DNA from: Branchiostoma belcheri
Lineage: Eukaryota; Chordata; Leptocardii; Amphioxiformes; Branchiostomatidae
Assembly: GCF_001625305.1 (NCBI RefSeq)
Contig: NW_017804087.1
Span: 2,318,479-2,382,478 of the forward strand
Length of the DNA: 64,000 nucleotides
Reading direction: 5' to 3'
In this document: positions 23,201 through 38,447 of the stretch, piece by piece
Layout of the letters: each line of letters begins with the position of its first letter
Position numbering within the stretch: the stretch's first letter is position 1
Translations under genes and position numbers: made by a program
Notes under the pieces: generated by a model
Told to the model about the DNA's origin: nothing
What the model saw: the letters and a program-made list of their open reading frames with translations, nothing else
The model's database searches: none

Positions 23201-26200
23201 AGTCCCTCCCTGTTGGATACATCATAAGTCATGTTTCTAAAGGTGTGCAAAAGGGCAGTATTCCCTTTAGGGCACCACTCTTGCAGACATTGATTTATTA
23301 CCACATGCAGTATGTTTAGAGCAGGACTCGAAAATATTCTAACTTTTTACATGTGTAAAACATGCCTGCACCAGACTAATTCTACTTGATCATCGTATCT
23401 TGTTGTGCCAATACTGCAACCAGTTCATCAAGGAGCCTGCATCAAGACACAGTTTACACTTATGGAGAATGTGTCCCAGAGTTTGCAATTCTACCCGACT
23501 GTTCAATACTACTATATATCACCACATGTAGGCTGTCCTTGGTGCTGATTTCTTGGTGGTTGTGTCAGGAGCTTTTCATGGTGCTGATAAGGTAACACAC
23601 TCAATCCCTTGGCATTTCTAGTCCATTACAAATAAAGGAGAGTAAAAATCAACTTTCTATCTTTTTGATGAGTTCTGACATTTTTTAAAATCTGGATATA
23701 AAGAAACGCATGAAATTGGCACAGATATCCTGTTGGGATGTTTGAAAGGTGTTCCTTTTTGTTCAATAAGTACCCTCCCAGTTTGTAAGCTGGTTTAACC
23801 CATGGAAAGGTGCCAACAGCACAAAAAAGTATTTTACGGGACCTTTACTTCGAGCCTAGTATGCCCTAGAATACATTATGCTTCTTTACAGCACTGATGT
23901 CCACCCCCATAAAGATAGGATAGATGCACACGCAGAGCCACAAAGATGCAAATCTCGACACAGGTATGTAAAACGGGATGTCTCAAAGTATCACTGCAAG
24001 GAGCTTCCGTTTCATGTTCCAGGATGGAATGGTGAAGGTCAGACACCGTGTCTCCCTACCATAACTGTGCAGGAACATCATTTATCATTTAAGATAAGTA
24101 CCCACGTTCAAAAGGCAGTGCCTCTGAACTTGGCTGGCTTGTAATTACAGCTAGAGACAAAAGGTATGGAGGAGATAAATTGGCAACAGTCAACCTATGA
24201 AACCATCCAATGCCAAGGTCTTTAAACTCTAACGATCAGGGCCCCACCATTCTAACTAATCCCACTCAGAATCACCTATAACCTTGACTTGATATGCCCA
24301 TAAATTTGCCATGTTGGCAGTTATGTCGTATTTTTAGCTCTTCTGCCAGATGGTCTTTAAGCTTTAATGGTCAGAACTCACTGAACCAATAGAGATTCAT
24401 TGTTACAAGAAAGGAGTTTATTCTGTAGTTTTTCTATGAGATTATGGGCAGGTTTGGAAAGGGATGTCATAAAGTTACTAGTATAATTAAATCTCTGTTA
24501 ACTGAGCTACTCTGAAGTAGTAAAAAGTGAGATCTATAATAACAAGATAAAAGTCTATTTTTTATTGTGTCAATAAATCCTGTTGAGCTTTTGAATCTTA
24601 ATTAAATCTAAAGAACTCCAGGAGAAACGTGAGATACTTTTATAGCCAGAAGCCACAAAAGTTCGATTTGGTCACAAAACAGGGAGGTGTGCATTAACGC
24701 AGGCTATTCATGAATACAAAACTGTATAAATTGTTACTTACTTTGGCAACCTCTGATGCAATTCTATAAAAATTGGCTGTCTTCCATGGCAGAAAATAAC
24801 ACTCACTTCTGGGCTTAATGTCCCTTTAAAAGACCCTATTTCTAACAACTCAGTTTGTGACTGCTGCATTTGTGCATAACTTGCCATAGCTCACAAAACC
24901 TGGAACTTAATGTATAGTATTACTTATCATGCACAGTCCATATCCCTCCAGCGTTATGGGAATACTATAGACCACAGCTGGGCGATGATATAAACTCTAT
25001 ATAAGGACTACGAGTTATGTATCCTAGGCTTTTTTGTTTAACTTACTTCCTAGGAAAGATTTGTATTCAAGATATTCAACAAGAAGAAATTAGATAACAA
25101 GTAGACCCACATTGTATACCTTTAACCCAGTCCTGTTTTGATTTATCCAAAAGTAAAGATCGGATTGCTAAGATTGTAACATTTCCATTGGCCCAGTATA
25201 CAATGATTGTACCATGGGTGCACAATCCTTGTGTTAATCTACAGTTACACTGCACACATGGCAATTGCTTTTACTGTCTCTCCAATTGCCTACTGAATTA
25301 CCAATGGCCAAGACTGCTTTCAAAGTGTCCAAACGGTTGCCAACACCATTGAACTCCTTACCTTAAACTGTTTGAAACGTAACAGTTACGATCATCCCTT
25401 AAATAGGAAATTGGAGAATGAGTAAGCTGTGGAAGTATGTGAGTGGATGCTTACTAAGTACTTTGCCAATCATCTCAAATCTTTCCCAACCGCGCTATCT
25501 CAAATTGATCTACACAAAGCTATTCAACATACAAATGAATTGGCAAGAGCAGCAGTAAAAGCTAACTGAACAGAAGATGGCTTGTACATTTTGATAGGCT
25601 TGAAGAGTTACCACAGGCCATTGCAGGGGATACAAAGGGCAAGGAGCGAACACCACAGGTCAGCATATTTAGATTCAGCTGTAGTCAGAGGTCAGTTGCC
25701 CAGGATGTAAGCTTCAGGCCTAGGAAGAAATGTTGTTTTTCCTGTTTTCTGACCGACCCTAGAAAAAACTGCCTTTTTTTGTTTGAACCCCTTCAAGGGA
25801 CATATATTTTTTAAGCTGATCAACCATTTCTAACTCCATGATCTGAAACGTTGTACAATCAGTTTTCCAACATTGACATTGAAAACAGAAGTTTGCTCAT
25901 TTACTTTGATAAACTGTATTGTATAAGTTGGGTCACTAGAGATTGCCAAAGTCTAATAAAAAAAAAGAAGAAAAAAAGATAATCCCTACCTACCGACCCT
26001 AATTTTTTCAAGACTGAAACAGGAAACACAGTCAACATTTTTTTCCTAGTCCTCAGCATGTCTAAGCTTCATCCTGTCTGGAATTAAAAGTCTACTACAG
26101 TAAGTACTAGCATACAGAAGGAGCATTAGACCTTGTCTGTAGCCGTGCCCTAACCTGTCCTGACTGTCTGCTGATTTATTGAAGGTGTTCGGGGTACGAC

Positions 26201-29200
26201 CGCTCTCCGCTCTGCATTGTAAATAAGTCAGACAAAGGGAAAGGTTGTTAGGATTCTTGGCCTGAACTTGGCTGGCAGCTTTCAGTTTGACATGAGAGAG
26301 GTCATTGATTGTGTTAACCTTTTAGCTAAGGGGTTCAAAAAGCTTTTTGTAAGTCTTGGACATCTTCTGTTGGAAGTAATCTATTGCTGCTGTCAAAGGT
26401 TTTCTTAGTTAGATATCTGTGAAAAATCTTTCATTCATTGTTGCTGTGATCGGTAAAGGTCAAGCAAGGAACAATTCTTCTGTTGTCTTGGATGTTTCCC
26501 ATATTATTAATATTAATGATACATGTATTTGATTGCATTTGGAAGGCCCTGATTCATGCATATTGTTTGATATGCTTTTATGTTTTTAGAATGTTGATTT
26601 TTTTTCTTTAGGTACTCATGAATTTAATTTTAAAACCAGTAAATGTGCCAAGTTCTAGTCTACGAGCTTCATTTACATTTAGGTTAAACTTTCCAGCTTA
26701 CTTCTGATTGAAGTGCAATTATATTGTTAATGAAATATTGATTGTGTGGTAAGTGTATCCTGTGGTTCACCACCCACCTGTCTTTAAAGTAAGGCTTACC
26801 AATGCATACTCCATCAGGGCTGGAAATTTATTTTTGGGGAAAAGATGCACGGGTTCAATTAGCTAAAACAGTTATGACAGAAACAGAAACAATTTTGGGT
26901 GCACAACGTAAGATACATGTATAGTAAAAATACTAAGTAAAATGTCAACAAACCGTACAGCCTCTCTTCAGACCTTGCAACTGAAATTCTATAGCCAAGT
27001 TTGAAATCTCAAAAAAAGTCATACAACAAGCTAAGGTTCTATTATTTTTCTGACAGTAAAATGCCAAGATTACTAGTGTACAGTCATTTAGTACCTTTAC
27101 AGACATACATACATCTACACAAATGTTTAGGTGCACTCAGGTGCACCCACAGTTGCAATTAGTTGCACAGCTCCAATTTCAGGTGCACTAAAGTGCATAT
27201 GCACCCATGCCAGTATCTTGACCCCTATCCAAGATTTGAAAACTGCCTTCTACTAGTTAGACTTAGAGGATAATTTTGTTTGAAAATCTTCAGGCCCACA
27301 CCTACTCCCCCTGACTTTGTACTGACCTTACAGGCTTGTGGAGAGTGTCGCTGGCCTCAAAGTTTTAATAGGTGTTATCTTCAAGGCAAAAATCAATCGG
27401 AAGGTCTTCTATTCTGAACTGTAAGTATCAGCGGTACGGAAGACAGCTTATTTTCTGTCTAGACGGCGTTTTCTTGTCCATTTATTCCCATTCTGTGACA
27501 GTTAAGGAGGGAAGATCGATGGGAGGGAGGATTATGCCTGCTTCTTGGAGAAAGGGAAAAGGATCAAGTTGTAAAGTGGGTGAACATCATGCCTTGTCAC
27601 AACGTCGCTTTTACTGTATCTTGATGTTTCTTTTGTTGAATCTTGAATCCCAGTTGAAATCTTTGAAAGGTGTAGCTTTGATTGAATATGGACTCAGTAT
27701 TTCATATCACAATATATTTCACTCTAACTTTTGACTGGTGAGACATGGAGGAAACCTGACGAGGAAAAAGGCAAGGTGTTAAAGAAGATGCCGTTATACA
27801 TGACATGTACATGGTAAAAAGAAGTAATAACAGCTCAAATATTGTACAAAAGATATTGATGTTGAAGTCTTGAATATTTGCAAGCAAGATTTGGCTGACT
27901 AAACTTGATGCCCTTGCAACCCTTTTCATTTTATCTAAAAAAAAAAAGCAAAATGACAAGAACTTCAGGACAGAGTTATGTGTGTTACTATGTATTTATT
28001 TATTTAATACGCTATTACTTATGTATGTAACATGATTTCATGATTGTACATGTATATATATCCTGTGTAAAAGTTTATCTTTCCGGTAACAGTTGATTGT
28101 GTGTGTGAGATGCATTTCATACCTTTCTGCTCTATGCTTTTGTGGTTCAGATGGATTTGCCAAAGCCATTGGGACAGACAGTTCTGGGTCTCACAATGGA
28201 TTTGTCAATATTAATCTGTGGGAACTTCCAGCGATTCAGATGCAGTCGTATGGAAATATTGAGTTGTCTCTAGAGAATTAGTGGCCTTGTCAATGCAGGC
28301 CAGGCATAACTATCACTCAGGCCTGCATATGGAGACTGCACGTTATTGAATTCTACTTGCAATGTTATCTCTTGTTAAAAGACTTAATTCTGCTTTTTCA
28401 AAATATTGTTGTGCAATTTCTATGACTTTTTTAAAAGTAAAAATGGCACATTTATTTCATTTCAGACTGAATTGGTTTGTAGATTTGCTTTTGTGATTTG
28501 AACTATCCAGTCTTTCCTGTACATTAAGTTTCAAAAGCTCTAGAGCCAGCATTCATTATACGTAAGACAGTCCATATACATGTACATGTAACACTCTAGC
28601 AGCTGCTATGTACATGACGTATATTCCCATCCAGTGCATTGAATTTAAATCGGGCCACACTTTGTCTAGATCTATTTACCCTTCTTTACTCCTATTCTCT
28701 GGCAAAAAAATCAATTATAGAAGTTAACGAGTTTCAACGACCTTGTGACGAGAAAACAAATTACTTTATAATTGCACAAGTCGAAAGGTACAACATGGGA
28801 AATTTGGTGGACCATTTTCTATTCATGCTTATTAGTACATGTATGCTAGACATACTGTCTTCCTATAGCCTGGATGCCAGACCCTAGCGCAATTCAGTAC
28901 TCTCACATGCCGGGGATCAACTGAGGTTTGTGGAAAAATTTTCTTGGGGGCATGTTCGTCATGGAGCCAAGGATCTAGCCCATGCAGATACTGGCCCTGG
29001 CAACAGTCTGGCACCCAGACTAACCTTGGAGCCAAGGAGCTAGGCTGTATACTGACCCTGGCAATAGTCTGGCACCCAGGCTAGCCCTGGAGCCGAGAAG
29101 CTAGCCTATATACTGGCCCTGGCACCAATTCTAACCTTGGAGCCAAGGAGCTAGCCTGTATATACTGGCCCTGGCAGCAGCCTGGCACCCAGGCCAGGTT

Positions 29201-32200
29201 TCCTACAGATGATCCCAGTGATATGCCATTTGAAAATAGGGATTACTCCATGATCCAGCCTGCCAAGTAAAGTTGCGTGACCTGGAGCCATTTGGAGATG
29301 GAGAAAGGGTGCTACTGGTAATGGAATTGTAGATGACAGTTTCCAATCTGCTATCAGTACCTGGGAATTGTCATGGGGGCACAGAGTAGATTGTAGGCTT
29401 TTCAATATGGGAGGTGGGAGATATGTCAGATGTCTGGAGGGCTATGGGGATAGAATTTTCTAGCAGAGTTTGGAAGTGAATTTGGAAACTTACCGGTACT
29501 ACATATCCGGTTGTTAATGATCTGTTACCTTCAAGTATAGTTTAGAACTTTTGTTTTTTGGTGTGTATGTTTGTATGTTTGAGTGTGTTTCAGTACTTTT
29601 TCCACATGCTTGGCATTTTGAAGATGCAGACAGGATGTTACTATAAATTATAATAGGTCAAAGGTCCACAAAAGATCCTAGAAAGGGTTATCTCATTTCC
29701 TATCTTCAATTACCCACTATCTGTGTGGCCTTATATGTGACTGTGCCTCAGTAAATGCATAGACAAAATCAGTGAGAAATTCATACTTATTCATCATTAT
29801 CCACTGTCCAAACATCTGCAGATGTATGAAAATGTCCTACAGCTGGATTCAGTCTTTCTTCATCATAGATAGTATGGTTGAATAAAATAATTCAGAAATT
29901 CACAGAAAGTAGTCCTTTTTTTTTCTTGCACTGAAATGATGTATAGGACCTTGGAGTTTTTCTATTAGATTGTCAATATGGAGTGTTCTTGGGCACAAAT
30001 GAGCTAATACATTATCTTCATGGAGATTTATACCCTATAGTCAAAGGGTAATGGACATTTTACTGTTCCTACCCTTGAAGTTCAATGATGAATCACACAG
30101 GAGTTCTAATGACTACTAATTTTAAACTTCTAAGGAGGGGTTTTAGAAGTACAGACTTCATTATCAGGTGAGCATCAGTCATTTGTAGTCTACATGGATC
30201 TTTTTTCAGGATAGTGATGCACCAATCTCTTATTATAGAGAAGTCTACATCTTTTTTTTCAGCTTGTGGTGACATTTGAAACTTAGAGTAGTACTACTAC
30301 ATTTGTTATCAGATTTTTGCTTCGCCTGCACTTTTATAGGTAAAAGATGAATGTATCCTCATTACTGTGCATCTTGAAAGCGATTTGAAGTGCTCGCTAA
30401 AAGATGTTGCGTCTGAAAACCTGATTGCGGTTCTGGCCTTTTGCCCAGACACTGCCGGATGACCCCCTATTCTTCTCCGAACAGACTGTCAGATACGTTC
30501 AGGACAAGTGCTTTACAAGCATCACTGACAAGTCAGATAACCTTTGCAAACATGTAACTTATGTTGTATCTAGATATTGAATATCATGGCTGATGCTCTT
30601 TAGTCAATGATGCTTTGATATGAGTTGAATATCATTAGAAATGCCTAGGCAGAGCTTGGGAAAGAAATAACGGTCAAACAATCATACATGTAGAACAAGC
30701 TGCACCTATTTCCTGTAAGAATTTGGTTGGAAGTAAAATATCTATTTTGCTTTTATTATTGTTTATCATTTGATGTCAGTCCTTACCCTATGTAATAAGT
30801 CAGGAAACTTCTTTATACAGAGCTGTACGCAAGTAAAATTAGTCCATTATAGGTGAATTTGAGCTGAAAAAACCTAGATCATAAATATAGTTCAGCAACA
30901 CACTGTCTTCATCAAAGTATTCTGGTTACACATGGACAGACAGCTGGGACATAAACAGGAAAGTAGGAGAAAATCAATAAATGATCCAACATGGTAACAT
31001 TAACGCTCTATGACTCACACTTATGATATTGAAAATTAATATGGGAGAAAACTTCCTAAGTGATTCATACTCTCCAATGTGCTTAGCTAGCCCAACAAGG
31101 AGTATGGATCGTGGACCATGTGGATTAGTGGTGCTGTAGACCGTGGGCTGGGCATTATTGCTTGGGGAGGTTGGCTTCCCACTCCTGCTGTTGGTAGTGA
31201 TTGATCTGAACGGCAGAGGCGAAGCCTTGGAAAAAAATGTTGCGTTTCCTGTTGCCCGACCAACCCTAGAAAAAAACGCAGACCCTACCCTTTTTTGGTT
31301 AGACCCCTTCAAGGGACATGAATTTTTCGAGCTTTCTAGCTTCATGATCTGACACCAGAGTGATGAAATGTTGTACAATAAGTCTTCCAACATTGACATT
31401 GAAATATTAGTGTCTTCATGCAAATTTTACTTTGTTAAACTGTATTGTATTCTTTGGACCACAGGTTGGATCACTAGAGATTGCCAAAGTCAAATAAAAT
31501 ATTGGTAAAGAAAGAAACTTTGAAACCTCAGCCTTCTCGACCTTGTTGAAAAGCGGCCGTTTTGGCTGAACAAGCATTTGAGAGTAAAAAACGGTATTCA
31601 TTCATTAAAAAAAAAGATAATCCCTACCTACCGACCCTATTTTTTTTCAAGACTGAAACATGAAACACAACATTTTTTCCAATGCCTTGTGATTGATCAG
31701 AGCGGCAGAGGTGAAGGTCTGCCAGGGCTGGCATTTGGCAGTGGCTGTGTGACGGCACTGCCCGCCTGCCCTGACCTCACACATTGATTTTGTGGTAACC
31801 ACAGGAAAATCTGCTGCCAGCTCACACCGCAACAGCCTCACCGTGCCAACAGATACATGTTTTACACCGACGGCGCCGTATAAAGATGAATTAAGACCTT
31901 TAGAAAGTGCTCAGATTATATATTGAAGGTTTATGGAGCTCATAAATTGTTTTAGGTTTACATGTATGTAATACGTCGTAAATTGTTAGCATAATCATCT
32001 TTACTGGAAAGCTGTATGTACTTCGAAAATAGAAGTCATTATCGGAAGTTATATAGTGCTTTCGGACCATGAGCATTTTTGAGCAATTATAGTACAGTGT
32101 AAGTTCAAATCATTTAAATGTGAATTTAAATCAGAATGGGTAGCAATGTCTCATGCGCCACAATTTCCATTATTAGAATGTGTAGCAATGTCTAGTATGC

Positions 32201-35200
32201 CATGAATTCCATTATTAGAATGTCTAGCAGTATCTAGTGTGCCATGATTTCTTGATTTATCCATGTGAAGTCACTGCCAAGTTTAGAGGTCGATTCTATT
32301 GCCTCCATTTTTACCATGTGAAGGGAGATCATGATTGGGGTCAGTTCATTATAAAACTAGGCACTATTCATAGTCAGGCCTGATACATATCTATTGACAA
32401 CATGGTGACAGTGGCAGTAGGAGGGAATTTATAACGATTGATGGTATAGCAGTGCAAGATTCAGCACCATGGACAGTCCCTATAACCATACTTACCTCCT
32501 TTACACATTTTCCTTCTGCAATGGTAAACATACATGTAGTAGAAGAATAGTTTAGGAAGTTGTTATCTGCCTACATGGCCCAGTTGTCTACACATGGCTA
32601 TTTAAGACTATTGATAAATTGTTGGTGCCACATCATGCGGGAAGCAGCTGCCTGGTTTGAGACAGTGTTGCACTCAGAAACATGGCTTCAGGACAGGCTA
32701 TTAGTGATGTACTATTTATACTGGCAAACTATCCTCTTTGGTTGTGGTCTGCACATTTATCTACATAAACACCATACAGATAATCTTTAGAAGCAAAGCC
32801 AAGACTCAGAAAAGAACCTGAAAAGTTTTGGCTTTACAGTTGATAAAGTTTATCAAATTTACACGAAAAGACCATGCATGTGGCAAATAGCCATACTGTC
32901 TTTTGCACGTAGTACTTTTAAATTAGTCTTTAGATTAGAAGGATACTGGCTAACTCTGTTATCTATAGTGGTTCAATGAGGGTCAGACTTAAGATTGATA
33001 CGCTGCCATACAAGTTCATGGCTACCATTACCTATGAGCCCTCTCTTAACAACCAGGATGCCTGATATATGGAGGGACTGCCGTGGTCTTGTTACCACAG
33101 GGTTCCCAAAGTCTGGGAACTTTTGACTGATACTTTTCTACAAGGGCTCGGATTTTTTTCTACTTACCTGCAGTACTTGTTAGCATTGGGAATTATATGC
33201 AACAGACAAGTTTTATGTGCACTACTTACAGCATTTATCAAGACACCCTCTTAGTCTGATTACTTCGAATGGCCTGATCATATTGTCCATCTAAGACACT
33301 GGCCCTAAAACCATAGTTCTTAGAGACCAAAACTAATGTTGGTACTATAAATAATAATTCAAGGCAAAAACAAATGGGTCACAGCATTTATCAAGACACC
33401 CTCTTAGTCTGATTACTTGGAATAGCCTGATCATAATGTTTAATCTAAATCTATGACCCTGAAGTCTGACCTTGTTTTGCCACCACAAAATTACGTTGGA
33501 TGCCTTTACTGTGTTGTAGGATGACCCAGATGCACACAGTAAGTTTGTGACCATCAACAAGGCGTATGAGGTACTGAAGGATGAAGAGTTAAGGAAGAAA
33601 TACGACCTGTATGGAGAGGAGGGGCTGAAGGATGACTTCCATGGGGGAGGGCGATACGAGAGCTGGAGCTACTATAACCAGGAGTTTGGTGAGAACTGCA
33701 CTGTTTTTCATATATGTTTTAAGTGTTGTTACATACAATGATGAAGTATGATGAAATGTAAATGGACAGTTTTTGTTGTAGTATGCTACAACCATATGTG
33801 TACCACATATTATGAAGTTTTCAACATTAAGAAGAATTTACTGTTAGTAGTGCCAGGCATTCAAAAGATGGTACTGAATTCAGTGCACATTCCTGTACAG
33901 TACACCATTCAGATTTCTATTTAGTACCAACTTACAACCAAAAGGATATTGAAAACTTCATGAAATAAAAGGTCAGCAAATTTATTTTTAGAACCATAGA
34001 ACGTGTATCCATGCCTGAATAGCACCAGGAGTTTTTGAAACAGCAAGCACTAAGTGATTTATTTCAAAGTGCCAATTTGCTGTTCAGCCAGAAGGAAAGA
34101 CAAGTCTTGTTTATTTCACACTCGAAGGGACAAACTGCTCATAGATCCTCATAGAACAATAAATAAAGATTGTGAAGATTCCGGAAATGGCACATAGGGG
34201 AGACAAACTAGGATAATGAGAAATAAAACCAGTGACGGTTGACGTAGAAAAGTAGGAGGCAGACCACAAACGTGGTAGTCTGGTTGTGAGTTGGCCTAAC
34301 ATCTTAATGCCCACAAAGCTGGTTCAAAGCCCTTTCATCCCACAAATGTACATCCATCAACACCTGCCAAGTGAGAAGTCACAGCCCCGTGATTCCTGTG
34401 TGAGAAGGAATGAGTGTTTGAAGACCACTCTGTCTTATCAGTTCATCTCACCATGACTGTTGCCGCATTATAGGGAAACCTAATGGCTGCATCGCGTGGG
34501 TTGGCTGACGTACATGTAGACTGGCCGGTTTGAATTGCAATTGGGATCTTCTAAGTATGAGATGGTGTGATAGAATGTACTAACTATATGGTCTGATGGT
34601 AATACAGTACTTGTGCATTTGAGATAAAGGAAGATTTCAAACTTCATTTCATACTAAAGTTTTTGTTATTCACTGAAAATGTCAGAAGCAGTCTTGCTCT
34701 ATTTTCATCTATTACATTGTACCTATACTATTCACTGCAACTGCTTCTATGAATAAATCCATGTTAACAAAGCCACAAATAGTTTTCTAGACACATGTAT
34801 TTTTCAATCCAAATATTTCACTGTGATAGAAAGTGTGGAAGGTCAAACAAAATATCAAATCTAGCCCAATTTATGCACCTTTCTCTCTACTGAAGTTGCC
34901 CTTTAGTATGAAATTTATATTGGTTACAAGTTAAGGCAGCAGGGACAAGGTTACAGCATTTTACAGTGTAGTTTGCTGCCCAGAGGTATAAAAGTTTTAC
35001 CTTCACGACTCCTTGTTCATTCCGAATCAAGTACGGACATCCATCTTGCTTTGTAACTCTGATCTCGGTGTGGAAGATTTGATTATCCATCCCTGAGGGC
35101 TTCTCCACAATTCCCACTGGGACAGTAATGTGTCTGACCCAGGTCAGGGGCACATATATATCAATCCTGGGGTAAATATGTGAAACGGTGAAACCGCCAC

Positions 35201-38200
35201 TGGTGCAATTTAGATGGATCATGCGGTAAGCGTATGGCCTATTAAATCTGTTCTTGGAATTTCTTGAGCACTACGGGAAAGTAGCTTTATTGTGAGGATA
35301 AGTGAGGACCATTGCACAGGCTGAAAGTATCAAAATTGAATGATTGAATGTAGTTTAAAACTGTATAAAAGGAAAAAAAAATTCTCCAGTGATTTAGTCT
35401 CACTTGAAACTTTCTTTGGAAAATACACATCTTTTTCACAGTAACAAAAATTTTAATCAGAAATTCTATGTAAATGGTGGTTACCATTACTAGTATACAT
35501 AATACAGATAGTCAGTACAGTGTTCTTCCTAAAAAATGATACAGTGACGACAACAAAAGTTTATGTCCCCGACAACTCAATATCTCTATCAAGACTGCTT
35601 TACCTTTACCATGTAGTTTTATTACAGGAACAGTAAAAATGACTCGATTTTTCTCGATCCAACTCAGTTTTGCCCAGCCATGTGTAAAAAACAATGTCCT
35701 GGTCCTTGGTTCAATGATTGCCACCAGATGGACTCTAAAGCCAGGAAAAGGCACCATGGATTTTGACAATGTTCCAAAACCATTTAAGATTTTACTGTCC
35801 TCGTCTTTACTGCCCAGTCTATAACTCTAAGCAATTAGGTGTAAACTGTGCATCAGTTGTGCCATGAATATGGAATAGTGGTATAATTTCTTTAATTCAT
35901 GAGTGATCAAGCAGCAAGTCATCAAGCAAAGTTCTGTTGAAATGTTTATCCAGTAAATATTAAAGTTGGAGGTATAGTGACCATAACTACAGTATGATTT
36001 GTAATGGTCTAGTGTTCACAGTGTTACTTCATCTACTGTGTAGTTGTACACCCTGATGTGCATCCTCTAACGTTACAGTCCTTTACTTAGATCTGAAGTT
36101 GGTTTCATGTTTAAGGAGAGTGAAGCCTTATGCCTTGAGCATACTAAAGATCCTCTGCCCAACTCAATATAAGTATAAATCCACAGAGATGTAATCTAGC
36201 ATTTGGAAATACAACTTTGTGTGCCAATTTTTTTTTTATACTGGACTTGCACTTTACACCAGTTGGCACTAAACCAAGTCATATACAACTTGTATGGGAT
36301 TAGGATTCAGAATATTGACTCAGGTTGCACCTTAAAAGTTTGTAAAGGGTGTTCTTTAATTATCTCCCTAGCTGCATGCTAGTCACATAAACATTTGATG
36401 CAGTGGAGTTTCTCCATCCATGACAGCAATAAGAAACAGTCTGGACAGTGAGCTTATGAAAGATTTCATAGAGTAGAGGAACTGTCATATATCAAAGTAT
36501 GAAACTGTCAATATACCACTTCACAGTCTGATACCTGTCTTTTGTTAGTTTTAAGTGAACAAAAACTGTTATAGATATAAATGTTGTAAGTTTCAGGACA
36601 TTAAATTCTGTCACAGCAATTTGGCAAAACCCATGAAAATTAACGATCAATGTTTAAAATTTAGCACCATAAAAATCAGTTATATAACAACCTGACAAGG
36701 GCAACAATTCATCCTAATTTGTGTGTGACAGACATTGCAGTGCCCTACATGCCTGTTATACAGTTGTAGGTGCCAGTCAGGCTAGCTCATTTATCCTACA
36801 GTAGACAACTTTATCTTCAGTCCAGACATGAGATTTATATTTGACAAGGTGCCTGTAACAGAAATAAATCATTACAGACTAATTAAGCAATGTTTCAACC
36901 AGCAGTAAACCTTTTGTGCAAGATGAAAATCTATAAATTAACATATCTTCTATTCAGAACATCAAGCCAAAATGGAAAAACTTTTCTGCCAAATAGTTTT
37001 TGCTTTTGCAACCTGCATATACCCAGTACATGGACCAGTGCAGGTTAGGTGCAGGTAGACATCAGAAATACCTGCACAGCCCCAATTTTACCTGCACTAA
37101 CCTGCATATACCCAGTACATTGACCAGTGCAGGTTAGGTGCAGGTAGACATCAGAAATATCTGCACAGCCCCAATTTTACCTGCACTAACCTGCATATAC
37201 CCAGTACATGGACCAGTGCAGGTTAGGTGCAGGTGGACATCAGAAATACCTGCACAGCCCCAATTTTACCTGCACTAACCTGCATATACAAGACCTGGAG
37301 TGTACTTGCCAAAGGGACGTTGGCTTCAGGCCAACAACATGTAAAATGGGACTTAACAGTTTTATAGTTGCGGTTACATTAAAAAGTCAGATAATCCCCT
37401 AAAGGCAGTAAAAGAAGCAGAGTTGATCCAAATGCCAACTTTGTTACACGATATCCACATTAACATTCAGTGTGCCGGCTTAGTCCCTGGGCAGCCGTAA
37501 AGATTGAAACCAGGCCTGTTCTGTAGTGTTGTCATGTATATTTTAAAGACCTTGCAGGATAAGTTGACTAATTGATCTCCCACCGTCCTAACTCTGTGTG
37601 AATAATGCAATAAAGACAGGACGGGAAATGTCCAGAGACTGCTGATGAGCAAGACAAGGCAATGTACAGCCTCATGGAAGCTGTCCAGGTTTTGAAAGCT
37701 GCCATAAAGTTTAGTGTCTTTATGAAGTAAGTTTTAATATTAATTCCCAACACAAGTAATTGAAGTTGAATTGAACCCAAATTTTTGACTGTACAACCCC
37801 AGTCCTTTTCAAGGAATGTCCTTGACTAAGACTGCTGGAGTTATACAGTAAAAAATTTGGGTGACTCCAATTTCTTGTGTTGGAAGTTACAGTTAAAACT
37901 TGCTTCACAATGACCTCTACCAACACAGATGAACTTTCAAGATAAAGTTAAGTGTCATGTTGCACAAACCTAATGTAAACCAGTATTCCATCTGTCCATG
38001 ATTATAAAATTACACACAAACTCCACAAAATGAAATATGAACCAAAGTAAGATTCCCAAATCATCAGTAGTCTAGACTTGTTCAAAATGTGGTTCAAAAC
38101 TTGGCCAAGGCTCAGCCCTAGTGATACCTCAATAAGATTCAATGACGTTATTTTGGCAAATTGCAAGCTGACATTGGATTAACCTTCATAAAAGTCTGGC

Positions 38201-38410
38201 TTATGACATTTTCGTGTGATTAAAATACCACAATGTATGATATAATATCATTAGTAAAGGTCTTCTTGTCAAATAACAGGCTCTATGGGCCACTTGCAAT
38301 TATGATTAGAATGATATCACAAAACTAACCTCAGTGCATCTAAATTGCATGTGTCAATTTGAAAGAACACGTACATTGTATCTAGTAACCCAGTGAAGTT
38401 AGATTGCTTC

Positions 38411-38447
<37 letters not shown>

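Larger units (their letters stand above)
14256..33519 (+). other. DNAJC10: DNAJC10 intron 2, 19.3 kb
   Basis: Contains the nested MITE (16.2 kb), SINEs (17.4, 22.5 kb), the two TIR elements (25.7, 31.2 kb), tandem arrays (28.96, 32.1 kb) and the 33.2-kb duplication. No DNAJC10 exon is missing: flanking exons join in phase within the J domain. A 700-bp stretch at 19.39-20.11 kb looks less AT-rich and non-repetitive, function unknown. Confidence 0.75.

Noticed and set aside
27372..27734. 120-codon plus-strand open frame in intron 2
   Set aside because: No conserved-looking segment and no supported start or splice sites.
28144..28281. Possible exon after TTTTGTGGTTCAG in intron 2
   Set aside because: Acceptor-like site but no donor and no phase partner.
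30093..30275. 60-codon minus-strand frame starting [12 protein letters not shown]
   Set aside because: Complete small frame, but no splice, promoter or similarity evidence.
30974..31423. 149-codon minus-strand open frame
   Set aside because: Overlaps the left half of the 31.2-kb TIR element; no domain and no counterpart in the other copy.
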